This document shows positions 53,894 to 63,111 of a stretch of 64,000 bases of DNA, piece after piece; the first letter of the stretch is position 1; the number at the start of each line of letters is the position of its first letter. The notes beneath the pieces are model-generated. The model saw only the letters and a list, made by a program, of their open reading frames with translations. It had not been told where the DNA came from and ran no database searches. The position numbers were made by a program, and so were the translations under genes. This stretch comes from Aneurinibacillus thermoaerophilus (GTDB taxonomy: Bacteria > Bacillota > Bacilli > Aneurinibacillales > Aneurinibacillaceae), in the NCBI RefSeq assembly GCF_900099925.1, contig NZ_FNDE01000015.1, positions 1-64,000 of the forward strand. The letters run 5' to 3'.

Positions 53894-55234
53894 CTAGATA
53901 ACCTCCCCCGCAAGATCAAAGTCGTACGAATGGGTGATACGCACCGGAACGATTTGTCCCAGTTCGCCTTTATAGCCGGTGACAAACACTTCGCCGTCAA
54001 TTTCGCTCGCATCATACTGTGAACGGCCAATGTATACATCATTCTTGCCATCATATGCTTCAATCAGCACAGAAATCACTTTACCGACAAAACGTCCGTT
54101 GCGTTCGCTGGCCACCTCCCGTTGAACTTCCATCAATTCGTTGGCTCGACGTTCGATAATATCCGCCGGGATCTGTTCCGGCAATCTTGCGGCCGCCGTT
54201 CCTTCCTCCTGTGAATACGTAAAGACGCCCAAACGGTCAAACTGAATCTCCCGTAAAAACGCTTTAAGATTCTCAAACTCTTCTTCCGTTTCTCCCGGAA
54301 AACCGACAATGATGGACGTGCGAAGCGCCACATCCGGCACAGCTGACCGGATTTTGGCGATAAGCTCACGCACATCACGCTGGCGTCCTGGGCGCAACAT
54401 GCGTTTCAACACCCGGTCTTCGCTATGCTGTAGTGGCATGTCGATATATTTACATACTTTCGGATTGGTCGCGAATTCTTGGATCAATTCATCGGTAAAA
54501 TATCCTGGATATGCATAGTGAAGGCGAATCCATTCGATCCCTTCGACTTCCGATACTTTGCGCAACAACTTATGCAACACACGTTCACCATAAATGTCAA
54601 ACCCATAATTTGTGGAATCCTGAGCAATCAGATTAACCTCTTTCACACCTTGAGCAGCAAGTTCTTTTGCTTCGTCCACGATGGATTCAATGGTGCGGCT
54701 CCGGAACGCGCCCCGAAGTTGCGGAATAATACAGAATGTACACTTGTTATCACAACCTTCCGCAATTTTAATATACGCGGAATATGTTCCTTTCTCAACT
54801 CTGCGACGTGTTGCATTCTCATAGGAAAAAACCGGATTTCCAACAAAAACTGGTTTTTTGCCCTCCAGCGATTCCTCGATAATCCGGGTGATTTTATCAA
54901 AATCGCCGGTTCCGACAATCCCATCAATTTCTGGCATTTCCTGCATTAATACTTCTTTATAGCGCTGCGTAAGACAGCCGGCTACAATTAAAGATTTCAA
55001 GTTCCCGTGTTCTTTCAGATCGGCAACTTCGAGAATCGTATTAATCGACTCTTCTTTCGCCGCATCAATAAAGCCGCACGTATTTACAATCACGACATCG
55101 GCTTTCTGCGGATCGTCCACAAGAAGGTAGCCTCGCTCATCAATCAACTGTGACATAATGTCGGAGTCAACAAGGTTCTTCTCGCATCCGAGCGTGATGA
55201 TCGCTACTTTCTCTGTTGTTGCTGTTTTATCCAC
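53894..55234 (-). CDS. rimO: Ribosomal protein S12 methylthiotransferase RimO
   Basis: A 446-residue radical-SAM enzyme: TLGCEKNLVDSDIMSQL, VNTCGFIDAAKEESINTIL, GCDNKCTFCIIPQLRGAFRS, and TRAM domain at the end. GTG at 55234 has GGAGGAAATA upstream. It methylthiolates an Asp of ribosomal protein S12. Confidence 0.93.
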   Translation of the reverse strand: MDKTATTEKVAIITLGCEKNLVDSDIMSQLIDERGYLLVDDPQKADVVIVNTCGFIDAAKEESINTILEVADLKEHGNLKSLIVAGCLTQRYKEVLMQEMPEIDGIVGTGDFDKITRIIEESLEGKKPVFVGNPVFSYENATRRRVEKGTYSAYIKIAEGCDNKCTFCIIPQLRGAFRSRTIESIVDEAKELAAQGVKEVNLIAQDSTNYGFDIYGERVLHKLLRKVSEVEGIEWIRLHYAYPGYFTDELIQEFATNPKVCKYIDMPLQHSEDRVLKRMLRPGRQRDVRELIAKIRSAVPDVALRTSIIVGFPGETEEEFENLKAFLREIQFDRLGVFTYSQEEGTAAARLPEQIPADIIERRANELMEVQREVASERNGRFVGKVISVLIEAYDGKNDVYIGRSQYDASEIDGEVFVTGYKGELGQIVPVRITHSYDFDLAGEVI

Positions 55235-55310
55235 TCTATTTCCTCCGTCCAGTAGACACAAGCGTCCATTTTTCCATTTATCAGTATAATATACTGAAAA
55301 AAAGGTGTCA

Positions 55311-55338
55311 AAAGAAAAGCCCCTGATACTTCAGGGAC
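55311..55338 (-). terminator. Terminator after rodZ
   Basis: CCCCTGA pairs with TCAGGGA, followed by TTTTCTTTT on the minus strand. It starts at the rodZ stop codon. Confidence 0.7.
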
Positions 55339-56195
55339 TATTTACGAACAATCTTAATTCTTTGTGTACCGCTTTTCTTCGCTTCCGATGTATCGACAGG
55401 CTGTCCATTGACGAACACTTCGACATCGCGCGCCCGTACAACACGGATAAGCGCCATGTTTCCTTCCGTCACTTCAAACGTTTGGCTTTCACCTTCTTTC
55501 AGCGTTTTCATGCCAACTCGACCGTTCGTTCCGGATACATCCATCCAGTGATCGCCCTTCTTGGCCGTTACTTTTACAACAATTTTGTCGGCACCTGTCA
55601 ATTCATAATTAATAACTGAGCCGGTTTTCGGTGCAGGTGTAAGCTTTCCGTTCGCAACCGGCGGCTGTTGCTGCTGAGGCGGTTGCTTCGTTTCAGGCGT
55701 ATCCGGTGGCGGAACGATAATTTCTTTCTTTGCCGGAGTCGTCCCTTCTTTCGGTTCCGTCTGTGGCAGAGCCGGATTGGCTCCCTGATTCTTCAGGGCA
55801 TAATGAATTCCGGCCGCAATCACCCCGATGACAAGAATGGCGAACAAATAAAGCAAAATACGCGACATCCATTTGCTGCTGGCGCCGTCTCGCTCCTTAC
55901 GCCCGTGCCGATTTTGCCTTAGCGGTGGGGGAGACTCCTCTACCTTTGGCGGGTCTGGAAGCTCGGAACTATACTGACTAATTAATTCATCAGGATTAAG
56001 TCCAACCGCTTCGGCATAGCTTTTTATAAACGCACGGACATAAAAATGCCCCGGTAACACATCAAAATTTCCGTTCTCAATCGCCTCCAGATAGCGGCGC
56101 TGTATTTTAGTTGTCTCTTGTATTTCAGCAAGCGACATTCCTTTTGCCTGTCTGGCTTTTCGTAAAACTTCTGCGAGCTCAGACAAATCATCCAC
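55338..56195 (-). CDS. rodZ: RodZ-like cell-shape protein (YmfM)
   Basis: A 285-residue protein: HTH (LRKARQAKGMSLAEIQETTK), one TM helix (ILLYLFAILVIGVIAAGIHY), a Pro/Thr/Gln-rich linker (about 140-200) and a C-terminal DUF4115 beta domain (KKGDHWMDVSGTNGRVGMKT). It links MreB filaments to the membrane. It starts just downstream of the ymfK gene. Confidence 0.9.
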   Translation of the reverse strand: MDDLSELAEVLRKARQAKGMSLAEIQETTKIQRRYLEAIENGNFDVLPGHFYVRAFIKSYAEAVGLNPDELISQYSSELPDPPKVEESPPPLRQNRHGRKERDGASSKWMSRILLYLFAILVIGVIAAGIHYALKNQGANPALPQTEPKEGTTPAKKEIIVPPPDTPETKQPPQQQQPPVANGKLTPAPKTGSVINYELTGADKIVVKVTAKKGDHWMDVSGTNGRVGMKTLKEGESQTFEVTEGNMALIRVVRARDVEVFVNGQPVDTSEAKKSGTQRIKIVRK

Positions 56196-56217
56196 CTCCT
56201 GCCACTCCGGGAACTCC

Positions 56218-57018
56218 CTACGGAATGTCGAACCCGGAGAATCCTGTTTCTATATTTTCATATGTAATCTCCTCATCAGGATCGTTACGCAACTCGATAA
56301 TATAATCGAAATCAGACAATTCATATTCGGTTTCCCGCACGAAAATATCCGGATGTTCAATAACTTTTGTGCACGGCATACGTAAAACTTCACGCATGAG
56401 CATCGCGTGGCGTTCGGTGCTGCGCATGGTTGACACAATGCCATCAATTAAATACACATGCTTGCTTCCGTTCATTTCCTCCACCGTGAGCTGATTTCGT
56501 ACAGTCTGGCGCAAGAGCGTGGAAGAAATAAATGTCCAGCGCTTGTTGGCAGACACACACGCCGCCACCGTTGATTCGGTTTTGCCCACACGAGGCATGC
56601 CCCTAATGCCGATAAGTTGGTTACCTTCCCGCTTGAAAATCTCAGCCATAAAGTCAACCAGTACCCCAATTTCTTCTCGCACAAAGCGAAACGTCCGCTT
56701 GTCTTCCGCGTCACGCTCAATGTAGCGTCCATGGCGCACGGCAAGCAAGTCCAAAATTGTAGGTTGACGCAGTTTGCGCAGTGTTATATTTTCAACTTTC
56801 TCCAGTATGCTGCCCAATAATTCGATTTTTTTTGCATCATCAGTGCGAATCAGTAAACCGCGTCGGCGATTAATCTTCCCATTCAGCGATTCGACACCGT
56901 TAATCGTCACGATGTTAATTTTCAGCATCCCAAGAATGGAAGCGATATCCCCTAACAATCCGGGCCGATTTTTGTGAATTTCGTATTCAAGATACCAATC
57001 TTGTTTTTCTGTTTCCAT
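56218..57018 (-). CDS. ymfK: YmfK family protein (DUF3388)
   Basis: A 266-residue protein with an N-terminal ACT-like domain (YEIHKNRPGLLGDIASILGM; LKINIVTINGVES) and a P-loop-like GIRGMPRVGKTESTVAACVS. The order ymfJ-ymfK-rodZ is conserved in Bacillus. Function unknown; a nucleotide-binding regulator is likely. Confidence 0.85.
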   Translation of the reverse strand: METEKQDWYLEYEIHKNRPGLLGDIASILGMLKINIVTINGVESLNGKINRRRGLLIRTDDAKKIELLGSILEKVENITLRKLRQPTILDLLAVRHGRYIERDAEDKRTFRFVREEIGVLVDFMAEIFKREGNQLIGIRGMPRVGKTESTVAACVSANKRWTFISSTLLRQTVRNQLTVEEMNGSKHVYLIDGIVSTMRSTERHAMLMREVLRMPCTKVIEHPDIFVRETEYELSDFDYIIELRNDPDEEITYENIETGFSGFDIP

Positions 57019-57138
57019 CTTGAGTAAAACGCCCTTTCCCTGCTTGATTCTTCTTCCGTAACGACACTATTCTACACTAAAAAATAAAATTCTTCCAACA
57101 CAAAAAACAGCAAATGAATAAAAAACAGATAGAAATAG

Positions 57139-57167
57139 AAAATCCCCTCAACGAAGAGGGGATTAAG
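57139..57167 (-). terminator. Terminator after ymfJ
   Basis: AATCCCCTC pairs with GAGGGGATT, followed by TTTCTATTTCT on the minus strand. Confidence 0.7.
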
Positions 57168-57179
57168 ATAAAAAATACG

Positions 57180-57434
57180 TTATTGCTTCCTGTTCTGTAC
57201 ATAATTAATCATAGCGCCCGCCATCGCATGACGCTGCTCTTCCGTACCGGCATCCCACAACTCTTTCAGGAGGCGTTCTTGTTCGTTTTTCGGGTCAACA
57301 TGATTGGAAAGATATTCGCCGATTTGATATGCTATATTTTCCATTGTTTGTTTTTCCATTCCAGCACTTGCCGCCTGGGTCACGCGTTGCGCCAAAAACG
57401 TTTTCCAATCCTGAAAGTTTTCCAAGACTGACAT
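57180..57434 (-). CDS. ymfJ: DUF3243 protein (YmfJ)
   Basis: An 84-residue protein (MSVLENFQDWKTFLAQRVTQ; EYLSNHVDPKNEQERLLKEL; WDAGTEEQRHAMAGAMI), exact for the family. GGAGGAAGAC precedes ATG at 57434. Function unknown. Confidence 0.9.
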   Translation of the reverse strand: MSVLENFQDWKTFLAQRVTQAASAGMEKQTMENIAYQIGEYLSNHVDPKNEQERLLKELWDAGTEEQRHAMAGAMINYVQNRKQ

Positions 57435-57532
57435 ATCGTCTTCCTCCTTCGTTTTGCGTATACAAGGGCATATTTGCCCTTCACGTTTAAGATGCACAGC
57501 TTGGGACAGTTTTATGCATAGCTCCTTTCATT

Positions 57533-58270
57533 TTAGCAATACCATGCCCCGTTCGGGCTAATAACCTGACCGTTGATATACCCAGCTTCATCGCCGACAA
57601 GAAACGCGGCAAGCGCGGCGATTTCTTCCGGTGTGCCCATGCGGCCAGCCGGAATCTCTTCTACAATCCCCGCAAGCTCTTCTTCGCTGAACGCACCCGT
57701 CATCATTTCCGTGCGAACCATACCGGGAGCGATGCAGTTAACAGTAATCCCTGCAGGCGCCACTTCTTTCGCCAGCGCCTTCGTAAACGAGACGACCGCA
57801 CCCTTAGCAGTCGAATACAACACTTCAAAACTTGCGCCCGTTATTCCCCAGATAGAAGATATGGTAATAATGCGTCCCCATCCCTGGCGCAGCATATGTG
57901 GAAGCGCAAGACGGGCGCAGAAAAACGGCGCCCGTACATGCACATTCATCATCTTCTCCCACTCATCTGGCGTCACATCCTGAATCAGACCGTAAGAACT
58001 AAGCCCTGCATTCAATACGAGAACATCTGGTGATTTGAGTATCTGATCAAACAGGTGTTCAACTCCATCTACTGCTGTCAAATCTGCCTGCACAAGCGTT
58101 ACTTCCACCCCTTCAGCGCGACACTGCTCAGCTACCTGTTCCGCTTCACGCGCTGAAGAATGATAATGCAGCGTAACATTGCAGCCGGCTCGTGCAAGTC
58201 TAAGGGCAATCGCAGCTCCAATGCCGCGGCTTGCTCCAGTCACGCACGCCTGCTTGCGTTCTTTCATCAT
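57533..58270 (-). CDS. ymfI: SDR-family reductase YmfI (EF-P modification-associated)
   Basis: A 245-residue short-chain dehydrogenase: VTGASRGIGAAIALRLARAG, VLNAGLSSYG, the YSTAKGAV catalytic Tyr-Lys and ISSIWG serine. YmfI in B. subtilis is needed for 5-aminopentanol modification of elongation factor P. It sits next to ymfH and ymfF as in Bacillus. Confidence 0.9.
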   Translation of the reverse strand: MMKERKQACVTGASRGIGAAIALRLARAGCNVTLHYHSSAREAEQVAEQCRAEGVEVTLVQADLTAVDGVEHLFDQILKSPDVLVLNAGLSSYGLIQDVTPDEWEKMMNVHVRAPFFCARLALPHMLRQGWGRIITISSIWGITGASFEVLYSTAKGAVVSFTKALAKEVAPAGITVNCIAPGMVRTEMMTGAFSEEELAGIVEEIPAGRMGTPEEIAALAAFLVGDEAGYINGQVISPNGAWYC

Positions 58271-58291
58271 GTTCTTCCTTTCCCGTATATT

Positions 58292-59581
58292 TTACTGTTT
58301 TTCAGGCGATGTCACGATCGATACAGAAAACTGTTCGAAATCAATATGCTCCCTAAAGCGTGCGTTTACATCATCCAGCGTCATCGTTTCTAGCATGTCT
58401 GCACGCGCGAATAAATCCGTCCCGGAAAACCGGTATTTTGTAAATGAATTAGCGATAAATTCCACCGAATTCAGCGCACGAAGAAATTCGCCTGTCTTCT
58501 TCTTTTTTGAAAGAATAAAAGACTCTTCGGCAATGCCGCGTGCAAGCGCATCGTTCAGCTCGCTTTCAACAATGGAAACAAGCGCATCCGGATCTTTCGT
58601 GTCGCCCCCAATAATAGAAAATCCGTACTGCGTCTCACCTGAATAATCGGCGCCAAACCCGCTGTTAATCAGTCCTTGTTCGTATAACTTCTGATACAAA
58701 TCCGAACTTGGGCTAAAGAGCACATCAAGCAGAATTTCGGTCGCCACTTCCCGTTTTAACAACGCTTCGCCTTCCAGCCCAGCCCTCTTGTCTTTAAAAC
58801 CGAACAAGCACTTCGCAATGCCAACCGGAAGATGGACTACCGAGCGCTTCTTGGCTACACCTTCCGGCTCTTCTGGATAAAAACGCTCGATCGGAGGTTG
58901 CTGACCGTACGTTTTTTGTGCCTGATTCTGTCGCACAAGTTCCATTATTTCCTCCGGGTTTACCGCACCTACAATAAAAAGCAGCATGTTGGACGGATGA
59001 TAAAACGTCTCATAGCACTCGTACAACATTTCTTTCGTAATTTTGCTAATGGACTCAACCGTGCCTGCGATATCGATTTTCACAGGATGGTCATGATAAT
59101 AATTTGATATTAGTCCGAAGTATACCCGCCAGTCCGGGTCGTCATCGTACATGCGGATTTCCTGACCGATGATGCCTTTTTCCTTCTCTACACTTTGATC
59201 AGTAAAATATGGGCTCTGCACAAAATTCAATAATGTCTCCACATTATGAGACACATCCTGTGTACTGGAAAACAAATAGGCTGTGCGATCAAAGCTGGTG
59301 AACGCATTCGCGGACGCCCCGTGCGCGGCAAATTCTGTAAACACATCCCCTTCCTTTTCTTCAAACATTTTGTGCTCAAGGAAATGAGCAATGCCATCCG
59401 GCACTTTTACTCTCTCTTTTCCTGGTACACGAAATTCATTGTCGATCGATCCATAACGGGTTGTAAACGTAGCGTACGTTTTGCTGAAGCCTTGCTTAGG
59501 CAAAATGTAAACCTCAAGACCGTTATCCAAACGGTCATAATAAATTGTCTCATTCAACCGATCATAATGGCGAGTTTTCAT
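58292..59581 (-). CDS. ymfH: M16-family peptidase-like protein YmfH
   Basis: A 429-residue protein with the M16 motif HFLEHKMFEEKEGDVFTEFA (HxxEH). It is linked to EF-P 5-aminopentanol modification. Next to the catalytic-less partner ymfF, as in heterodimeric M16 pairs. Confidence 0.9.
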   Translation of the reverse strand: MKTRHYDRLNETIYYDRLDNGLEVYILPKQGFSKTYATFTTRYGSIDNEFRVPGKERVKVPDGIAHFLEHKMFEEKEGDVFTEFAAHGASANAFTSFDRTAYLFSSTQDVSHNVETLLNFVQSPYFTDQSVEKEKGIIGQEIRMYDDDPDWRVYFGLISNYYHDHPVKIDIAGTVESISKITKEMLYECYETFYHPSNMLLFIVGAVNPEEIMELVRQNQAQKTYGQQPPIERFYPEEPEGVAKKRSVVHLPVGIAKCLFGFKDKRAGLEGEALLKREVATEILLDVLFSPSSDLYQKLYEQGLINSGFGADYSGETQYGFSIIGGDTKDPDALVSIVESELNDALARGIAEESFILSKKKKTGEFLRALNSVEFIANSFTKYRFSGTDLFARADMLETMTLDDVNARFREHIDFEQFSVSIVTSPEKQ

Positions 59582-60865
59582 TTACTTCGTCTCCCCCTTT
59601 CCACGTAAAAAATAAATGGTATCAATTTCTACCTTTTGTGCTACGCGCGCAATATCTTCTTTCGTCGTACTTTCAATGGCGGCAAGCGTCTCTTCTAACG
59701 TACGGTGGCGTCCCGCCAAACGTCCGCTGTAATCCATGCTGGCGATAGCAGAAGCGCTGTCCTGGGTTTCACGCAACTGGTTTGACAGCGTCGCTTTCGT
59801 CTGGTTCAGCTCGACGTCCGTAATTTCGCCTTGCTTCATCATTTCCAGCTGCTCTTTAATAATGGCAAGCGCTTTATCATAGTTCGCTGTCTCAATTCCA
59901 GACATAATCATGCAAAGCCCTTTTTGTGTCTCTAACTGTGACACTGCATAGTAAGCAAGCGACGCCTTTTCACGCACATTCATAAACAGCTTGGAGTGCG
60001 GAAAGCCGCCCAGCACCCCGTTATACATCATCAAATGCACATAATTGTCATCTGCGTAGCTAATCTGAGTGCGCATCCCGATATTAAGCTTGCCTTGCAC
60101 CACGTTCATTTCTTCTGTTACGATCCGCTCTTCCCGTACCTCTTTTTTGTATGGGGTCGGCGCAAGCTGCTTCACCCTGGAAAGGGTCAGCGGAATGTAG
60201 TTCCGTATAAGTCCTACCGCATCCTCCGGATTCACGTCCCCGATAATATACATGTCAATCGGATAAGAAGTAAGCGCCTCTTGGTAAAATCCGTACAAAT
60301 CTTCCGGAGTGATTCCCGGGATTTGTTCATGAATCCCGTATGCCAGCAACCGATACGGCTCATCTTTGCACATCTCTTCCGTCAACCGCTGGTTGGCATA
60401 CCGCATTTTATCATCGATGAGCCCTTCAATCCGCTTAGCAAGAGTTTCTTTTTCCAACTCCACTATTTTCTTTGTAAATGCTCCGTTTTCAAGCAACGGA
60501 CGCGTCAACACTTCCCCCAGGAAACGCATGCCGTCTTCAAGCAATGGTCGGGAATCGGCGAGAAACTTTTCGTTCGCGATTTCAAGGTAAAACTGGAGAA
60601 TTTGCTTCTCCCCACGCTTCATAACACCCGCACTAAAAATAGCACCGTACAATGAATCCAGATGCCGCTGCAGTTGGGCTGGATTGGGATAGGTTGCTGT
60701 CCCGCGCTGGAGCACGTTCGGCAATAATGCTCCCTTTGTAACAAGATCCTCTTGCAGCGGCAATTGAATATGTATAAGAATGGTCGTCGTTTTAAATTTT
60801 TCTGTGGGCAATACGTGAATACTAAGCCCGTCTTGCTCGCGACTTACGAACGTTAGTTTGCTCAT
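59582..60865 (-). CDS. ymfF: M16-family protein YmfF
   Basis: A 427-residue M16 protein whose N-terminal site lacks HxxEH (LLPNVLQRGTATYPNPAQLQ), so it is the non-catalytic partner. Its stop codon directly abuts the ymfH start. It is EF-P-modification-associated in Bacillus. Confidence 0.88.
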   Translation of the reverse strand: MSKLTFVSREQDGLSIHVLPTEKFKTTTILIHIQLPLQEDLVTKGALLPNVLQRGTATYPNPAQLQRHLDSLYGAIFSAGVMKRGEKQILQFYLEIANEKFLADSRPLLEDGMRFLGEVLTRPLLENGAFTKKIVELEKETLAKRIEGLIDDKMRYANQRLTEEMCKDEPYRLLAYGIHEQIPGITPEDLYGFYQEALTSYPIDMYIIGDVNPEDAVGLIRNYIPLTLSRVKQLAPTPYKKEVREERIVTEEMNVVQGKLNIGMRTQISYADDNYVHLMMYNGVLGGFPHSKLFMNVREKASLAYYAVSQLETQKGLCMIMSGIETANYDKALAIIKEQLEMMKQGEITDVELNQTKATLSNQLRETQDSASAIASMDYSGRLAGRHRTLEETLAAIESTTKEDIARVAQKVEIDTIYFLRGKGETK

Positions 60866-60928
60866 ATCTTCGCTCCTTTCAGCTTTCTTTCTATTGTACC
60901 CGATTTAGCAAACGATACCAACAAACGC

Positions 60929-61090
60929 TTACATATCGGACTCATAGACATGCCTTTCTTCCCTCTGGCTTTCTTCCTCCGTCATCGTATGAAACCGGCC
61001 GCATCTTTCCTCAAGACAAAGCATTCCCGTTAAATTACTGTCTCGATAAGGCATCCCATATTCACTTCCGCAATAAGGACATTTCCACAT
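60929..61090 (-). CDS. Small zinc-ribbon protein
   Basis: A 53-residue protein too short for most gene callers: MWKCPYCGSEYGMPYRDSN, LCLEERCGRFH and a charged C-terminus ERHVYESDM. The CxxC...C....C pattern is a zinc ribbon. AAAGGGG lies seven bases before the ATG. Function unknown. Confidence 0.65.
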   Translation of the reverse strand: MWKCPYCGSEYGMPYRDSNLTGMLCLEERCGRFHTMTEEESQREERHVYESDM

Positions 61091-61161
61091 AAAAAAACCC
61101 CTTTCTCATCCGGTACTATTCGTAGTCTGTACCTAGAAAGGAGTTTTATGTCCGCTTCACA

Positions 61162-61431
61162 TTATAATTTCCTGCGCCTTTGCTGTGTTTGCTCGATTGC
61201 GTTTTTGCCCGTGGAATAAATCCCAACCGCCATCAATCCTGCAATGATTCCTTCCTTGCTTGCTGCAAGCAAATTGTCATCGCCATACAACCAAGCATTC
61301 CCCATATTTAAAAGTGTGATTAATATAACGGTGAGAAAAGAACGCAATTTTTTAGGAACTTTTAAGTACTGTGCAACAACGGGAGTTAGCGCCATGCCAA
61401 GTGCCGTAATCGCGGTAATGTCGATCTCCAT
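61162..61431 (-). CDS. Holin-like membrane protein
   Basis: An 89-residue protein with TM helices (ITALGMALTPVVAQYL; FLTVILITLLNMGNAWLYG; IAGLMAVGIYSTGKNAIE) and a basic tail QQRRRKL, like phage holins. GGAGGGAC precedes the ATG. No endolysin gene is nearby, so it may serve another membrane role. Confidence 0.7.
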   Translation of the reverse strand: MEIDITAITALGMALTPVVAQYLKVPKKLRSFLTVILITLLNMGNAWLYGDDNLLAASKEGIIAGLMAVGIYSTGKNAIEQTQQRRRKL

Positions 61432-61599
61432 GACCTGTCCCTCCTTCCTTCACCTTTATATTCCATATTATGAAAAAATAGGGGAAAAAGAGACAGGCCA
61501 TACTGTCTAAAAATAGAATTTTCCGTCTATCTTTATGCTTACAAAAATGCCGTCTAAAAGCCTACCGTTTGAATTGTGGAATAAAAGGCGGTGCTGCTC

Positions 61600-61791
61600 A
61601 ACCATCCCTTCATGGGATGACTTAGAGCAACCATTTCCTATAGAATCAAATCCATGAGCGGTGCTCATCCTGCTGGTAGTAGGTCACATGTTCCTTTGAA
61701 CGTCATGGTATGAGGTTCTGGTATTGTCCAAAACGAACTGTGGACGCTAATGACTTAAGAATCCCACGGCTTCAGCCATGTGGAGTGTCAA
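61600..61791 (+). ncRNA. IS200/IS605 right end with omega-RNA-like scaffold (tnpB lost)
   Basis: The stretch has several hairpins (CATCCCTTCATGGGATG; GAGCGGTGCTC) and ends AAGAATCCCACGGC-TTCA-GCC.TGTGG AGTGTCAA. That final stem and TCAA end match the 3' end of TnpB omega-RNAs, after which the guide begins. No tnpB or tnpA frame remains. The bases after 61791 would be the guide. It truncates the C-terminal codons of the minus-strand gene that follows. Confidence 0.6.
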
Positions 61792-61992
61792 AATAAATTG
61801 CATCATGAAAATAAAAAAACTCGCAGGCGTTGCCACGATAAGAGAATCTAGCATACGAATCCAACCGTGCGCCGCACACACCCCTGCCTCTGCTTCAATT
61901 AAATCCTCTGTCGTATTTAGCAGCCTGGCCAGTTCTTGCACATCAACCCACCCCTTCTCCCAGACAACTTGCAAAAATTCATTACGAAACAC
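61747..61992 (-). CDS. Small protein of unknown function, C-terminus replaced by IS605 end
   Basis: An 81-residue protein: NEFLQVVWEKGWVDVQELAR, LLNTTEDLIEAEAGV and a hydrophobic IVATPASFFIFMMQFILTLH. The last 15 residues lie inside the IS605-like end, so the original C-terminus is lost. GTG at 61992 has AGGAGG upstream. No family recognised. Confidence 0.55.
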   Translation of the reverse strand: MFRNEFLQVVWEKGWVDVQELARLLNTTEDLIEAEAGVCAAHGWIRMLDSLIVATPASFFIFMMQFILTLHMAEAVGFLSH

Positions 61993-62052
61993 AACAAAGC
62001 CCCTCCTTCTTTTTCTATTATTGTTATATTTATTATACAAATAGCGTCCCAT

Positions 62053-62243
62053 AGATTTTGTCTAATCTTGTCATGGAAAAAGCAAAAAGTTTTCGTTTTT
62101 ATCTAGCAAAATGTATCATATTTCCCAGGCATTCCGCGCTGATTGAAACCTGTAAATCCTAATTTACGTATAAACAAGATAGAAAAGCGAAGTACTCTGA
62201 ACAAACTCCAAAAGTCAAGCTTCAAAAAAAGGGGTATGGAACA
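62053..62243. other. Intergenic region upstream of kinase gene
   Basis: About 190 bases without a recognised gene, containing the kinase promoter. Confidence 0.4.
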
Positions 62244-63083
62244 GTGAATATAATCAAACGATGGCGGCAACGAATCAAAGAATGGTGGCTGGATCGGCCA
62301 CACCCGTCCGGCGCTGTTATTAAAGGCAACTATGAAATTATTCATGTGCTGGGGATGGGTAGCTACGGCATTTCCTACCTTGTCTTTGACCATAAAGCAA
62401 AAGAAAAGAGAGTGCTGAAGCAGATGCGTCCAAGCCGTCTAAACAGTCCTAAAGGCAAAACGCTGTATGAATATGAAATAAATATGCTTGCCGCGCTGCG
62501 CCATCCGCGAATGCCCCGTTTATTTGACTCATTTGAAGAAAACGGACAGCTTTATTACGTAATGAACTATATACAGGGAAAGACACTGGAGGATTTGCTA
62601 TTTGAGGAAAACCGGAAATTCGGGGAACGTGAAGCTTGGGAAATCATTCTCGAACTTCTCGCGCTTATAAAACACCTGCACGAACGGCGAATCATCCACC
62701 GTGACGTACGCATTCCAAATGTCATCTGGAACGACGACGGAATATATCTGCTTGATTTCGGACTTGCCCGCTATCTGGACGACTCCCCTTCTTACCTGGA
62801 AACAACGAATGACCATTACTGGCCGGAAAAAAGGCTGAAACGCGAAGTCCACCCACGGAGCGATATATACGCGCTCGGCCATTTTATGCTGTTTATGCTA
62901 TACAGTACGTATGAAGCCAAAGCAGGAGAGGCGGAGCGAATCTGGGAAGAAGAATTGACGCTTACTCCAGCGACTGTGCGGATTTTGCGGCGAATGCTCC
63001 AGCTTGATACGCCGTACGCAACAACGGCAGAACTTGAGCGAGATATTCAAGATTTTTTAGAACAACAGGAAAAAAGGTTCTAA
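62244..63083 (+). CDS. Protein kinase family protein (variant HRDVRIPN loop)
   Basis: A 279-residue kinase: IIHVLGMGSYGISYLVF, KRVLKQMRPS with the lysine, HRDVRIPNVIWNDDGIYLLD, then FGLARYL. The catalytic loop reads HRDVRIPN where HRDLKPEN is usual, so the loop lysine is replaced by arginine. It starts at GTG after AAAGGGG. It is not part of the injection locus. Substrate unknown. Confidence 0.85.
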   Translation: MNIIKRWRQRIKEWWLDRPHPSGAVIKGNYEIIHVLGMGSYGISYLVFDHKAKEKRVLKQMRPSRLNSPKGKTLYEYEINMLAALRHPRMPRLFDSFEENGQLYYVMNYIQGKTLEDLLFEENRKFGEREAWEIILELLALIKHLHERRIIHRDVRIPNVIWNDDGIYLLDFGLARYLDDSPSYLETTNDHYWPEKRLKREVHPRSDIYALGHFMLFMLYSTYEAKAGEAERIWEEELTLTPATVRILRRMLQLDTPYATTAELERDIQDFLEQQEKRF

Positions 63084-63088
63084 CAAAA

Positions 63089-63111
63089 AAACCGGAGTTC
63101 ATCCGGTTTGA
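63089..63111. terminator. Bidirectional terminator
   Basis: AAACCGG pairs with CCGGTTT between the convergent kinase and ABC genes, with AAAAAAA before it serving as the T run on the minus strand. Confidence 0.7.
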
